From: Candolleomyces eurysporus
Taxonomy: Eukaryota; Basidiomycota; Agaricomycetes; Agaricales; Psathyrellaceae
DNA: 64,000 nucleotides
Direction: 5' to 3'
Assembly (NCBI GenBank): GCA_027579435.1
Contig: JANBPK010001203.1
Coordinates: 46,970 to 110,969 of the forward strand
Part shown: positions 21,929 through 32,312 of the stretch, in pieces
How positions within the stretch are numbered: position 1 is the stretch's first letter
How the letters are laid out: every line of letters begins with the position of its first letter
Notes under the pieces: generated by a model
What the model saw: only the letters and a program-made list of their open reading frames with translations
Databases searched by the model: none
Told to the model about the DNA's origin: nothing
Made by a program: the position numbers and the translations under genes

Positions 21929-22255
21929 ATGGCCAAAGTCACAAAGTGGGCTCGCAATCGACTCTATAGGATGTTACTGTCACGCATTCCGTTCATCACC
22001 CTGCTCCTCATTGTCCACTGCACACACTCACATCCTCATCCCGAGATCACCCCCGCCCCGAATGCCTCATCCCATCTCGATAAACGATGTAGCCCACCAG
22101 CCAATCCAACGATCACTCGCAACCTGTGTCCGACTGGCTCCCATGTGAGCATCATAACGACCATATCAATCTCTCCAGGGCAGTGTCCGCCGTTTACGTG
22201 CATTGCGGATACGACGTCGACGTCCACATCAACCGTGCAAGCCCCAACACCGTGA
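21929..22255 (+). CDS. Small secreted protein 1 of the CPSGS family
   Basis: Single exon, up to 108 aa; a second ATG at 21971 gives a more typical signal peptide (MLLSRIPFITLLLIVHCTHS). Features: a dibasic LDKR just before the first mature cysteine (a Kex2-like processing site), then C-x(n)-LCPTGSHVS, then PGQCPPFTC and a Ser/Thr-rich tail. The same core (C..., C-P-S/T-G-S, C-P-x-x-T/V-C) recurs at 22692, 30721-31039 and 32014-32312, so these form a family. TATA-like gtataaat lies about 15-20 bp upstream of the first ATG, which favours the second ATG as the true start. Confidence 0.65.
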   Translation: MAKVTKWARNRLYRMLLSRIPFITLLLIVHCTHSHPHPEITPAPNASSHLDKRCSPPANPTITRNLCPTGSHVSIITTISISPGQCPPFTCIADTTSTSTSTVQAPTP

Positions 22256-22691
22256 ATTGGCGAACATTCCAATATGCGATCGGAGGACAATAAGATGACG
22301 ATTTAAGGAAGAAATTCAATGTGAGCGATATTTTCAGGCATTGAAAACGACGACTTTATTGAATAGCCAAAGTTACGGCTTTATTCCATGGGTGCCTGGT
22401 CGTCACTTCACAATACGACTCGACCCCCTTCCGGCGCTGTAGCGATCCCAGGAGTGATAAGCATTTGGCCTTTACACAATCTCTTTCTAAATGATATTCA
22501 ATTTAAATGATAACCATCTTCAACTGCACACACGCATTGACCACTCAGGAACAACAAAAGCGGATAGAGAGTAACAATAAGCCCCACCCCTCGATCCATA
22601 AAAGCGTGGAATACCAACGCCCACTCGTCTCTCAAGCCCCTGCGAGATCAATCACTCTCTCTTCACAAGCCTTCAATCGTCCGCCGTGACC

Positions 22692-22886
22692 ATGCGATCC
22701 CCAGCGTCGTTCTTTTTGCTCTCCTTGCTACTCACTCTATCACCCTTCACTGCTCTCGCTTGCACACCACCGAAGGATGGACCCGTAAATCCGTGCCCCA
22801 GTGGATCCCACGCAAGCATCTTACCATCGAAGACGACGGTTCCGGGCCAATGCCCTTCTTATACCTGCCTCCCTGATGCTCCTTGA
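22692..22886 (+). CDS. Small secreted protein 2 of the CPSGS family
   Basis: Single exon, 64 aa. Signal peptide MRSPASFFLLSLLLTLSPF, cleavage near TALA. The mature peptide is only about 42 residues with four cysteines: AC..., NPCPSGSHAS, PGQCPSYTC. It is the shortest member of the family and lacks both the Ser/Thr tail and the dibasic site of its neighbour 440 bp upstream. Its upstream region has cataaaag about 95 bp before the ATG. Function unknown; small secreted peptides like this may be signals, wall components or effectors. Confidence 0.6.
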   Translation: MRSPASFFLLSLLLTLSPFTALACTPPKDGPVNPCPSGSHASILPSKTTVPGQCPSYTCLPDAP

Positions 22887-23065
22887 AAGATCGGCTCGAT
22901 TGAAGAAGACACTGATCATTGTTGGTGAGTTTCACGTCGTTTCGAACGGTGATATGGATCGGCGTTCTGATACAGCAACGGCTTGAATAGCTTTGCAACC
23001 CAACCTGTTTCCCTAATTATTAATTGCTCGTCCGAAGTCGACCCTGTAGTACGACCCCCCAACTT

Positions 23066-23360
23066 CATGTATCTCAATAGATCTGCCAAAGAATGTTCTA
23101 ACTACAATCCACCAAGTGTGTCTACATTGTCAATGATACACGTTCGAGTATCTTCGGCGGCGGTACATACAGGAAGGGCTTCGGTAGCAACGGTAGTTGC
23201 ATCACAGATTCATACCCCAGCGACCCATAAAGCACCTTGGCACCGAAAACCCAAAGTTCACGTTCTCGAATGGCGACACCAGAGCATAAAGTATTCTGGC
23301 GCTCTGGATGAGAATTTGCATTGCATTTGGAGTCTTAGCCACAACTTCCCTGGAGATAGC
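23066..23360 (-). pseudogene. Decayed 3' fragment of an F-box/LRR gene
   Basis: The plus-strand sequence tracks the 3' end and 3' flank of the F-box gene at 34020-35979: tctac.....cgttcgagt.tc.tcggcggcggtacata, then cataccccag.gacccataaagca, then aacccaaagttcac. Relative to 34020-34330 there is an internal deletion of about 75 bp after the cccataaagca block and many substitutions. Only the C-terminal LRR part is present. It lies 11 kb from its source on the same strand. Confidence 0.7.
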
Positions 23361-24091
23361 TACGTGTACATGATTTATACTCGATATTGGACTCTAAAAC
23401 GCTCCACGCTATGTCCTACACATGAGTCTGCATGAATCAACAACGTCGACTGACTTCGAAGGGAAAGTGGATTTTAGACAATCGGAACCTACTAACCTTC
23501 GTGGAGGAGGTGACAATGCCACCTACAAAGATCCCGCATACCCGGCGCGAGCCTGTTGAGACGCTCCCAACGCTCTGGAGGTCGGCGACTAGCCCTTTCT
23601 GCATGAAAGAGAGATTGCAAGTTCTTCGCAAACCTCAATTTGCGTATCGTGAGCCCCCCTCAGTCGAGGGTGGTTAAGACTTAGTAAGGCGGTGGCCCAG
23701 ACGGTTGAAGTCGTTAATTCTGCTCGTATCAACGTTGCGGATCGGAAGAAAAGCGTATTGAAGTTGACGCGGTGACTATTATGTACATGGTATGGGAACG
23801 TATGCTACCAAGAAGTGTGACCTCTAAGCACGATGCAAGAAATTTCAAAATTTAGTCGAGCCTGGAAGTGCAAGCGAATCACTCTAATGTCTTTCGAGAG
23901 TCTCCGCTTCTACGCCTCAAAGAAGGGGTCTCAGGAGCCCGGAGGACACTCTGGGGCCAAGAAACGGCAAATGGTGTTGCTGACGCCGACGGTTGGAACG
24001 ATTGAGGGTTCTGAGAAAAAGGAAGTTGGTTAAATGGGTCGGCAGCCGTAGTGGTGTGAAGGATTTTAGAATTACCTTGGATGACGTCTCA

Positions 24092-25342
24092 TCAGACGTT
24101 GGACAACTCTGTTATCAACCCGGTCCGAAAATCGTTGTCTACACAAGGACAGTTGACCAGCTCGAGGTGCTGTCCGTCCCAGTGAGCTATCATCTTTGGG
24201 AGTATTTGGTGGAAGTCGGTAGGCATGTCCACAAAAGTCAACCTTGTATAGCTCGAGATGCGGATGGGAGATGGGGAGGTGAAGTAGCAGCGAATGAGGA
24301 TGAGCGTCCGAGGATGGGTGATCTGCTTGAGAACGAATTCGATCGAGCTCTGGTTGGTGCGCTTGATGATGAGGCGAGGTATGGAGGCAGAGATGAGAGG
24401 TGTCACAGGCTGGGGAGATCCCGACGGTGGTGACGACGAGAGTGGGTCGTAGAAGCTAGGCCCTTGGAGCAACCATGGGTGACCATCATTGATAGGTTCG
24501 AAGGTGTCCAATGCCAATGTTCCGAGTCGTGGAAAAGACGGTAAGACGTCGAGGAAGAAGTGGCGGATAAGGTCGTCAGAATACCCGTCGACGCGGAAGG
24601 TAAGGTGGTTTATGCCAAACGTCTCAAGCATCGGCATGCTAAAGAATGCGTCCTCCACTCCGGATCTACTTTGCAAGCTGGAAGATCGAAGCATGGCTAA
24701 CAGGTTCCTCCCATCGATGTAAATCGTCGTCAACACTGCATTGACTCCAACTCGGCCGATTGAAGGTAGGAGGGAGCCCGACGATGGAGGCAGGAGGATG
24801 GAGTCGTCCGCGTTGCATCTCAACACCAGATTCCTCAGCCTTCTAAGTCGATGAGGATCGCCTGAGCGGAGAAGGAGTAACTGAAAGTCGGGTAAAGACG
24901 AAGCTTGGTTTGTCTCCACGACCAGCACCTCGACCCTCTCCAGGTGCCCCTCCAAAGCACTCAACAGAACCTCTACAGACCAAAATTCATTAAGGTCGAG
25001 GGTAAGCGGAATCTTCTCCTTCCTGAGGAGGTAGACGCAGATTGTGAGGGTCGCCGAGCGGGTGAGATAGATATTGAGGGGAGAGGTCGAGATACTTTCG
25101 ACGGTGTGTGGTGTATCAACGTACATTGGTATGTGCCGCCACATTGAAGGAGTACGGCATGCTATATTATGCCAGAGTCGACAGACGCGACCGAGGTAGT
25201 AAAGGCGAGGATGCACCCGCTCCACGCGACCAGAGAGATCCACTTGAGGGTCGAAATCGATGTTTGGAACGACGGCGTATTGCAGGATATAAGTGATGGT
25301 GTCGGTCGCGAGTTGTAGGATGGGGCAATCGCTGCTAGCCAT
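24092..25342 (-). CDS. F-box-like protein (short form, 416 aa)
   Basis: Intronless frame from ATG 25342. The N-terminus has an F-box-like pattern: LATDTITYILQYAVVP, then LYYLGRVCRLWHNIACRTPSMWRHI, matching the S-xVCRxWRxIAlxTPxLW signature of basidiomycete F-box proteins. The rest has leucine-rich, LRR-like spacing without cysteines. F-box proteins pick substrates for SCF ubiquitin ligases via Skp1. It is shorter than the related gene at 34020 and ends soon after the LRR-like part. The sequence 5' of the ATG has no extra in-frame F-box residues, so this start is reasonable. Confidence 0.7.
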   Translation of the reverse strand: MASSDCPILQLATDTITYILQYAVVPNIDFDPQVDLSGRVERVHPRLYYLGRVCRLWHNIACRTPSMWRHIPMYVDTPHTVESISTSPLNIYLTRSATLTICVYLLRKEKIPLTLDLNEFWSVEVLLSALEGHLERVEVLVVETNQASSLPDFQLLLLRSGDPHRLRRLRNLVLRCNADDSILLPPSSGSLLPSIGRVGVNAVLTTIYIDGRNLLAMLRSSSLQSRSGVEDAFFSMPMLETFGINHLTFRVDGYSDDLIRHFFLDVLPSFPRLGTLALDTFEPINDGHPWLLQGPSFYDPLSSSPPSGSPQPVTPLISASIPRLIIKRTNQSSIEFVLKQITHPRTLILIRCYFTSPSPIRISSYTRLTFVDMPTDFHQILPKMIAHWDGQHLELVNCPCVDNDFRTGLITELSNV

Positions 25343-27043
25343 GGATACGATTGGTGATACTGAAAGAGACGGACAGCAACCGTCTTAAGATAGGTAGGCG
25401 ACGTTAGGCGAGACTGGGAAGATTTCTCTGAGTGTTTGAGCAACCGCCCGCTGCGGAAATCCTGTCGGGATGTTGAGAAAGAGGCTTCAAGGGCAGTAGC
25501 TTGGATTAAGAGCAACAGAGGTAGCTGGCAATCGCGAGCAAGGGCTCGAGATCTTGGCTTGACCGAGTTGGGATTCCGTAGTAAAATGGGATTAGTGCGA
25601 CGTTCAAGGGAGAGGAACTTGGTAGAATTTTCATGGTCGATTTTGGAGCTCAACGCCCTCCACCGGAGGCTCACGCCCACTTTTAAATAAGGTTTGGGGT
25701 GCTCTTGAGCCTTCAGGTGACCATCTGTGCAAAGAATGACAGGATTTTCAAATTCCTCTGCACCATGAGGCGCCGTCTTGGGGGTGGAGATCGTTGCTGG
25801 AACTCGATTAAGCCACCTTCGACCCTCGTTGTCGATTGAATTTCCCGAGATGACACTCTCCGTGATACCGCGGCAGTCGATAAGAAACGTAAGACTCTGA
25901 GTCAACCAGGTCTGCCGCTGCTTGAATCCGAAAGGATCATTCAGCAAGATCTTCAGCGCTTAGTAGAGCAATGATATCAAATTCACCCTTTTTAGGAACC
26001 TGTCAGCGCTGCAAAGAGTTTACTACCTTTGAGATACTGAGACGAGAGATTGAGATATCGATCGCGAGATGGAATTCCCGCAATCCACCCAGGCCCCCCT
26101 GTTCGCCCTAATCCGGCCACTATGCCAACCTGAGGTACCGCTTCACCGGCATTCGAATGTACACGGTCAGCGAGATCCGAATTTCGTGAACCCGCCATGC
26201 GCGCCGACACGAACTTGTGCTGGGCAAATGACTGTCTTATCGTACCGATCCACGTTGATAGAGCGAGCGAGAGGGGATGAGACTGGCTACGAGGACCATT
26301 AGTTGCGTCGGGAGAGTCGTGCTAGGCGGGTTGGACCGTTGGACAGGTCCCGGCCAATCCGATCGTTGGACCCTGACGTGAGGGTGACGACCTACGCAAC
26401 GAGGTCAGACAAGACGCAAGATGAAGAGCTTAATAAATAGTGATCTTTCAACATGAAGAATAAGAGATACACTTGAATCAGCGCATCCACCATCGCTATC
26501 TTCAGCATTACCATCCTTCACTGCCCCAATACTGCCGTGGATAATATAATATCCTTCCTCCGATTACTTGCGGTGAGAGCGCCCTTCGTTGCTGTAAATT
26601 CCGTCGCCGAGAGGGAGGACAATGACGGGTCCCCTGGGAGTTCTGAGTGGGTGTGGGAGGTATGATGACGGTAGTAGGACGAGTTCTGGGATTACGGCGA
26701 GTTGTGTAGGCTCCACCAGATTGGCATTGGGAATACCATGGGTCAGCGCGAAAAGACTGAGTTGATTGGTTGGCTCTTTAACATAGGAAATTCGGGTTGC
26801 ATACAGTCGATGACCGCGAGAAGGACTCAGCCTGGATTGACGACGGACAAAGAAAGAGTGTCGAAAGAGAACGCAAACGACGCTCCCAAGAAGGGTCGTA
26901 GACTCATAGGCAAAGTGTTGAATCAAGTATTCGGCTTGCGGTTGGTATGAGATGTCAGGAATGGCGTCAGGCCTATCGGAGGCGCGGAAGAGGTTCATGA
27001 CATTGATGCTGTCGGGGAAGCGGACAAAGGATGCAAAAAACTA
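25343..27043. other. 1.7-kb region, no supported gene
   Basis: Contains the upstream region of the F-box gene and a minus-strand frame of about 144 codons (26564-26998) with no recognised domain and no sensible start context. It may be the 3' UTR or a decayed exon of the gene at 27044-27536. Confidence 0.35.
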
Positions 27044-27536
27044 TTATTTGAGAACAGCAATACACGCTACAGAATCGGCCAGTATCTGCGCGAACAAGGG
27101 AGAAGGACTACGTCAGCATACAGACAAACGAGCACGGAATGGAGAGCAAGAAGAGAAGAGGCTCATATACCGTTGTAGTATATTTTACCCATCGAACATT
27201 CTCGAAATAACAAGAATGACGTGCGTAGCGATTCTGATATATCTAATCGTCGCCCAAGAGAAGAAATTAGAGGTCACTCACCATTACCACCCAAGCCACC
27301 AGCACCAAGAGAACGAAAGAGACAGTATCGAACGACGAGGACGTCGACGACGAAGAAAGACGCGTCATTGCCGGTGAAATTTTTGATTCCCGGCAATTTC
27401 CGTGCGCAGCCGCGTGGGTGACAACTACCGGAATGGGAGACATCAAGGCCCCTCCAACTCCACCCGTCGCGAACAACGAGCCCGTCCCCCAAAAAATTTG
27501 CTCCTGGATCTCAGGAGACGCAGGAGGGCGTGGCAT
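27044..27536 (-). CDS. Possible small single-pass membrane protein
   Basis: Three exons, all phase 0: 27282-27536, 27189-27242, 27044-27085, giving about 116 aa. Introns gtgagt...gattag and gtaaaa...gcgcag fit. The first exon begins PRPPASPEIQEQIFWGTGSLFATGG and ends in a hydrophobic run, TVSFVLLVLVAWVVM, which looks like a transmembrane segment next to IYQNRYAR. The last exon ends ILADSVACIAVLK. No family is recognised. Codon structure is plausible but the model rests only on matching phases. Confidence 0.35.
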
Positions 27537-29085
27537 GAAGCATCGTGATGACAGAGTCACTCATGCCCTCGTTTGCTCCACGTCCACCGGTGCATGAGGA
27601 GTGTATGTAAATTTGCCTATAATGCCGAGGTGTCTGCAGCCTTCGTCATTAAAGGTGCCTTTTCTTTCCTCGTTTTGTCCCTTCAGCTCGTGCACTTGGT
27701 CATTTCGTCTTGTCTCACCTTCTTCCCGTTTTCCCGAGACTACGAAGCACCCGCATTCATTCTCGTCACCCTTCATCTCCCTTTTTCTATTTTTTCTCGT
27801 CTTACCCTTGGCCTATGCCGCACGGTGCGCGTTTAACCCACTCAATACCTTTTGACGCTTCGATTGACTTCGTTTCTCGAAGCCTTGCGACTCGTGCCTT
27901 GAATCTTCCCCATTTCTATATCATCATACTCCGGGACACCACGTTCCCATTTACCCCCAAATCGTTCACGCTGAACCTTCCCGTGAAGGGTCGAGACTGC
28001 CCCCTTGGTCTCNGGCCCGAGGCTCTACTATTTGGTGCTTTGGCGGATATTCTCCTCTTCTGTTGAGTTGTTTACCGTTCGGCTGTTCCTCACCGCTTCA
28101 ACATCGCCTTTTTTACAATGTGCTTTATTCTCTTTTCCATGATCTAACGTGCCATACGACGTGGTGTACGTAGATTCCAGTCATCGAGTACATGCTCATT
28201 GGCTTTGCCTTCAATTTAGCTCAGCCTCGTTCTTTCTAATTCTGTCCATCAGTGTACTGTCCGAGACGCCACGTTCCTATCTATTTAATTCACGTCCCCA
28301 AACGCTTGTGCCCATGAATCTCTCTGTGGAGTCATCGGGCCTGCCACCCCAGCAGCTCCCCTCGTGGTCAATTGGTGGGTATGGATACATCTGGATCCGT
28401 AGTTCTCCATGTCATCCTCGTGTACTAGGACCGGTGTTCTGGGTCCGTATAGCTGAATACAAGCGCCCATTCGGTCAATGGGCCCGTTCGATGCTGAGAA
28501 GCATCTCCCGGTGAACGTTGCCTCTTTGCTCAGTATTCTTAAGACCCCTTTCTCGTGTTGAATCAAACAGGCGACGTTGTGTTCTACGGTCTGTCTGCGT
28601 TCAACGAGTCTGACGAGCCTACGTTCAAAGGTGCAATTCTGCGATCAGGTTGGTGCAGTCTGTTTAGAGAATTGTCCTCGTGTCCATGTGTTGAGTGATG
28701 AAAGCGTTGGGATCGCTCCGGCCTTATCTACGCCAATTGCTGTTTACGCATACTCAAGTCAGTAGATGTCATTGAGTGAAGATTTACCACATCGATACGT
28801 ATCCTTCTTAGCCGGTGATCCGGAATGGTTTGGGTGAATGCTCAAGGCAGTGCAAACAGCGAGCCAAGGACCAAAGTCCACACGCTTGGGTATTCCACAC
28901 CGTCCAGTAGCATCAGAGTGCTGTAAAACGATGCCGACCTCCTCGCGCGATACATTCTGCGCAGTCGTGAGTTGAGGTTCGGCAACTGTAAAGCAAAGGC
29001 TCCGCCATATATACCAAGTTATTGAGAGAACCTACGCTTTGAAAATTATTCTACTGATCTGCGGCTTCAGCCTCACAACCTAAAC
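27537..29085. other. Pyrimidine-rich spacer, no gene supported
   Basis: The plus strand is rich in CT tracts. Two segments, at about 27920-27980 and 28245-28305, resemble each other (catca.t.tactc...ac.ccacgttcc), a weak internal repeat. One N at 28013. Nothing coding can be supported. Confidence 0.35.
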
Positions 29086-30064
29086 ATGGGATCGGGGCCA
29101 GACCGTACCCCTCCAAAGGGCCTCCGAATTATATTCCCCATCGCATTTGGTATACTTGGCGGACTAGCGATGTTTGGGTGTTTCGTTCGGTGGGGCAGAA
29201 GGCGAAGGCAGGCTGCCCCGCATGGTGCGTGTTGTTGCCCTTTCACAGGTTCATCGTTCTCTGATCCAATCGCAAAGACCCAGAAACAACTTGTGACAAT
29301 ATAGAGCTCGGAAGCTCATCTTCTCGGCCACAAGGGCACCCAGAGACGCTAACAAATCGATATGACGGTTCACACTGTAACAGCACCCTTGCAGCATACA
29401 GGAGGAAGGAAGCGGACGAAACCCCCTCACTGTTCCGTCTATCCTCGTCTACCGCCTCCCTGAAGACCTCCGAGCAAGATCTGACGACGTCGCCATTTCA
29501 CCTCATCCTGTTTGAGCGGATATACAAGCTACCGACTATGATCAAGGAGGCTCAATTATTACTGGAGGTAGCACCACCCCAGAGATACGTGCCTGAATCG
29601 AAGGAAGGATGTGCATTGAAGATTTGAAAGAGATACTGGAATTAGTTGGGAGACCGGAACCAGTGACGGGCACACACACTCTCCCGGAGCGAGAAGCTTT
29701 GACATCGACCGTCCCCAGTACCGCTCCTATCCTCGATTCCTCGCTGAGCGACTCGGAGGCTTTCAGCCGACATCAGCAACTTGAAAAAATGCATTCTCTA
29801 CTCGCTCTCCTCACACCTATTAGAACCGAGTCTACTCCGCACGACCACCCGACGTTTGAAGGCCTTGCCAGTGACGCATCCATCAAGGCTCTGCTCCGCT
29901 CACTCGGTGCTGCTCCCATTCCTCTACAGAATGCTTCTGACGCTGCGGAGCATGAAACCTCCGATCATAGGGAGCGAGATAGCACTGGGATTGAGCTTAA
30001 TCACCCCACTCCGTCCAACATTCAGCCACAGTCAGCCCCGAGACCGTCCTTCAGAGGACCCTAA
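29086..30064 (+). CDS. Putative single-pass membrane protein, C-terminal frame unresolved
   Basis: Exon 1 (29086-29224) and exon 2 (29278-29627) join in phase over a 53-nt intron (gtgcgt...gcaaag). The N-terminus has one membrane span, RIIFPIAFGILGGLAMFGCF, followed by a stop-transfer cluster RWGRRRRQ. The cytosolic part is Ser/Thr-rich. The exon 2 frame stops at 29625-29627. A second frame, overlapping in +1 (29609-30064), carries a well-formed acidic C-terminal region (CIEDLKEILELVG...). Either a further intron or a one-base shift joins them. Resembles Agaricomycete membrane-anchored proteins of unknown function. Confidence 0.45.
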
Positions 30065-30720
30065 CGCTGACCATCTCATGATCTGAGCGTTTGATTTGTC
30101 CTCATCACTGATGCATCCTGACCTCTCCTAGGTCTTTGAACGATTCTAAACACCATCAGACGCGGCTCACATNCCCCCCTCCCTGCCTGTGAACTCTTGG
30201 AGATGCCAAGTGTGCGGTGTACATAGCCTGAGAATGTTGCTACGAGCCACGGATTTGGTATATCTTGAAGGAAAGATTCGATTCAACTGTATGATTGGAG
30301 GGAACCATTGAGCGCAGTGCTCGAGATAGTCGACAAATACAATGGATGGAAACGTAGAATATTATAACTGAGCAAGTCAAGAAATTGCAAAGGGCTGGAA
30401 GCACCTTCGGAAGTATCGTACATGTACCACGCTAACATAGAGAAACTCCCACTTGCCTGCGCGATTGGGTGCCCAGTACAACCCTCACCCAGCGTTCTTC
30501 CAACATTCAATGAGCTTTACTTTACTGCTCTCCGATACGATAGCAACAAGAAAACCGTGTTCAAACATCCGACATACATCGCGTTTATTATAGCTGGTTT
30601 CTCATTTGAACGTCAACCTGGACACGTCGGTCACTCTAAACACGCTCGATGTCTACACAAGTTCTCACCTTTCCCAAGAATTCCCTTGATACGTCCACTC
30701 AGTCTCGCTCGTACTCTTTT
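30065..30720. other. Intergenic, nothing recognised
   Basis: Between the membrane-protein candidate and small secreted protein 3. One N at 30173 beside a C run. Confidence 0.35.
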
Positions 30721-31039
30721 TCAAGGAGTAGTGGTTGACGTTGACGTTGTTGTACTCGAAGTCCCAGTAGGCACACAAGTTACGCTCGCAAACGGACACG
30801 GAGGCGGGGGGGTATTGCGAAGTCGTAGAAGTAGGCAGAGGGAAGAACACCATAGATGAACCACTCGGACACGGAGCAACAGTACATCTGGCGTGGAGTC
30901 CTCTGCCAAGGTTCGGGGAGGCAGGGACTTGTGGTGCCGCGGTGATCGTCGGGTCGTACGAAGGGTGTGCAATTGTGGCGAGGGATAACGTAGCGAGAGC
31001 AAGTGAAGAGACGAGGACGTTCCTTGTGAGAGAAGGCAT
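30721..31039 (-). CDS. Small secreted protein 3 of the CPSGS family, frame broken at a G7/C7 run
   Basis: ATG at 31039. Signal peptide with core VSSLALATLSLATIAHP. The mature part has HARCTVAPCPSGSS, the family core. At the seven-base G run (plus strand 30806-30812) the frame leaves the family pattern; dropping one base restores a CPFASVTC motif and a Thr/Ser-rich tail ending at 30721, just like members 1 and 4. The uncorrected frame runs on to 30665 with no family match. A homopolymer error is the simplest explanation, but a true frameshift cannot be excluded. Gene and upstream DNA are duplicated at 32014-32640. Confidence 0.6.
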
Positions 31040-31194
31040 TTTGGACAAGTGAAGTGGGATAGAATGTGGTAGGACTCGATCAATGGTTCGTGGTCAAATA
31101 CTTACGAGCGCAAATTCGCCTTTTTGTAATCCTGGAGTGCGATCCTGTCGGCCATGTGAGCGACAAGGTGTAACCTTCCACATAAATCCAATCG

Positions 31195-31350
31195 GGCTAG
31201 ATTGATGTCGGAAATTCAACGGTGATTCGAGAACGGCTTCTTATATCTCTTGACAATCGAAATACAAAATCAAACCGAAGTAAACCCTCAAATCCGGGAG
31301 AGTGACCAGTCTTTGGAAGAGTCTCAGGCTTCAGGGATTTCTCAAGTGAT
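31195..31350. repeat. Upstream segment duplicated with the secreted-protein gene (copy 1)
   Basis: Aligns with about 32480-32640: cattc.acggt.attcga, then caaatc.gtccgaagtaaaccctc-like text and ccggg. Together with members 3 and 4 this marks a tandem segmental duplication of about 1.3 kb. Confidence 0.6.
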
Positions 31351-32013
31351 CTTGTGATCATCACAACCAGGAGGATCTTCGAAGGACTATTCAAATGGCC
31401 GCAACCGATCACAACACAAGATATTTTGAATGCACTGGTTTAGTATAATCCGCAAGAAGTCAGTATGATGGACGTACAGTGCCTGGAAGACCGAGACGGA
31501 AAGGAGGTATTGCAGTGAGTGCAAAAGGCTGGACGGGGGTTATATGATATGTTTGGAGAACGAGGGAAGGTATAAGAGAGTCAAGGCCGTGCTTCAGTCT
31601 CGTTTTCCGGGTCAAAACGCGTAGAATCAGTTGCTTGCGTCTTGAGTAGAAAGGGAGACACGTTAGGTGACCCAGAGGCGTCTTGTCTCTGACTGTGAGT
31701 TTACTACCTGGTTCATCCATCTCAGATGCGAGAACTCACTCAACTCAAGCGGATTCGGTGAATCTCAATCTGATATCCCATTCTCCAGTTCTCAAAACTC
31801 GTATCACTCAGTAACAAGCTCATTATTTGCTACTTCAGACCCGACAGCTACATGGTCAATCCACTAGACACTCGTTGATGTTCAAAGACCTATTTATCAC
31901 GTCAAATTCAACCTGGACTGACAAACATGCTTGATTAAACGCAGATTCTTTAACCTCAGACCCATCCTGGAATATTCGAGCTACGATAGCCTCTCTCACA
32001 CCCTGCCATTCTT

Positions 32014-32312
32014 TCAAGGAGTCGCCGTGGGAGTTGTCGTCGTACTCGAAGCATCATTCGCCACACAAATGGTGGACACACTGAAGTTCAAGGAGTGGGC
32101 AACGGGATGAATTCCATATGCGAACCGCTCGAACATGGCAGAGGGCTGCACCTCGCTGAACCCAAGGGGCCACTGCCATGAAGATGAACGTTGGCAGCAG
32201 ACATTTGAGGTGCTGCCGTGATCGTCGCTGGGAGTACGTTTGCCCCGACGGATAAGTTGGCTTGAGCGAGGACAGATGCGAGAGCTCGGGGTATGAGCGG
32301 CTTGGAGAACAT
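32014..32312 (-). pseudogene. Small secreted protein 4 of the CPSGS family, decayed
   Basis: ATG at 32312. The N-terminal region is less hydrophobic than in its relatives. The core SARCSPLPCSSGSHMEFIPLP is intact and close to member 3. The frame then stops at 32088-32090, before the second cysteine pair. Further on, a shifted frame still carries the family's terminal CPPFV...ANDASSTTTTPTATP-type tail to 32014. So it has a premature stop plus a one-base shift. It is the tandem duplicate of 30721-31039. Confidence 0.6.

Noticed and set aside
22983..23435. 150-codon plus-strand frame
   Set aside because: It overlaps the antisense of a decayed F-box 3' end and has no independent support.
25162..25947. 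261-codon minus-strand frame overlapping the F-box gene start
   Set aside because: It runs in another frame through the F-box exon. The F-box frame carries the conserved residues.
26564..26998. 144-codon minus-strand frame
   Set aside because: No acceptable splice in phase with the small gene upstream and no recognised domain; kept only as a note in the gap entry.
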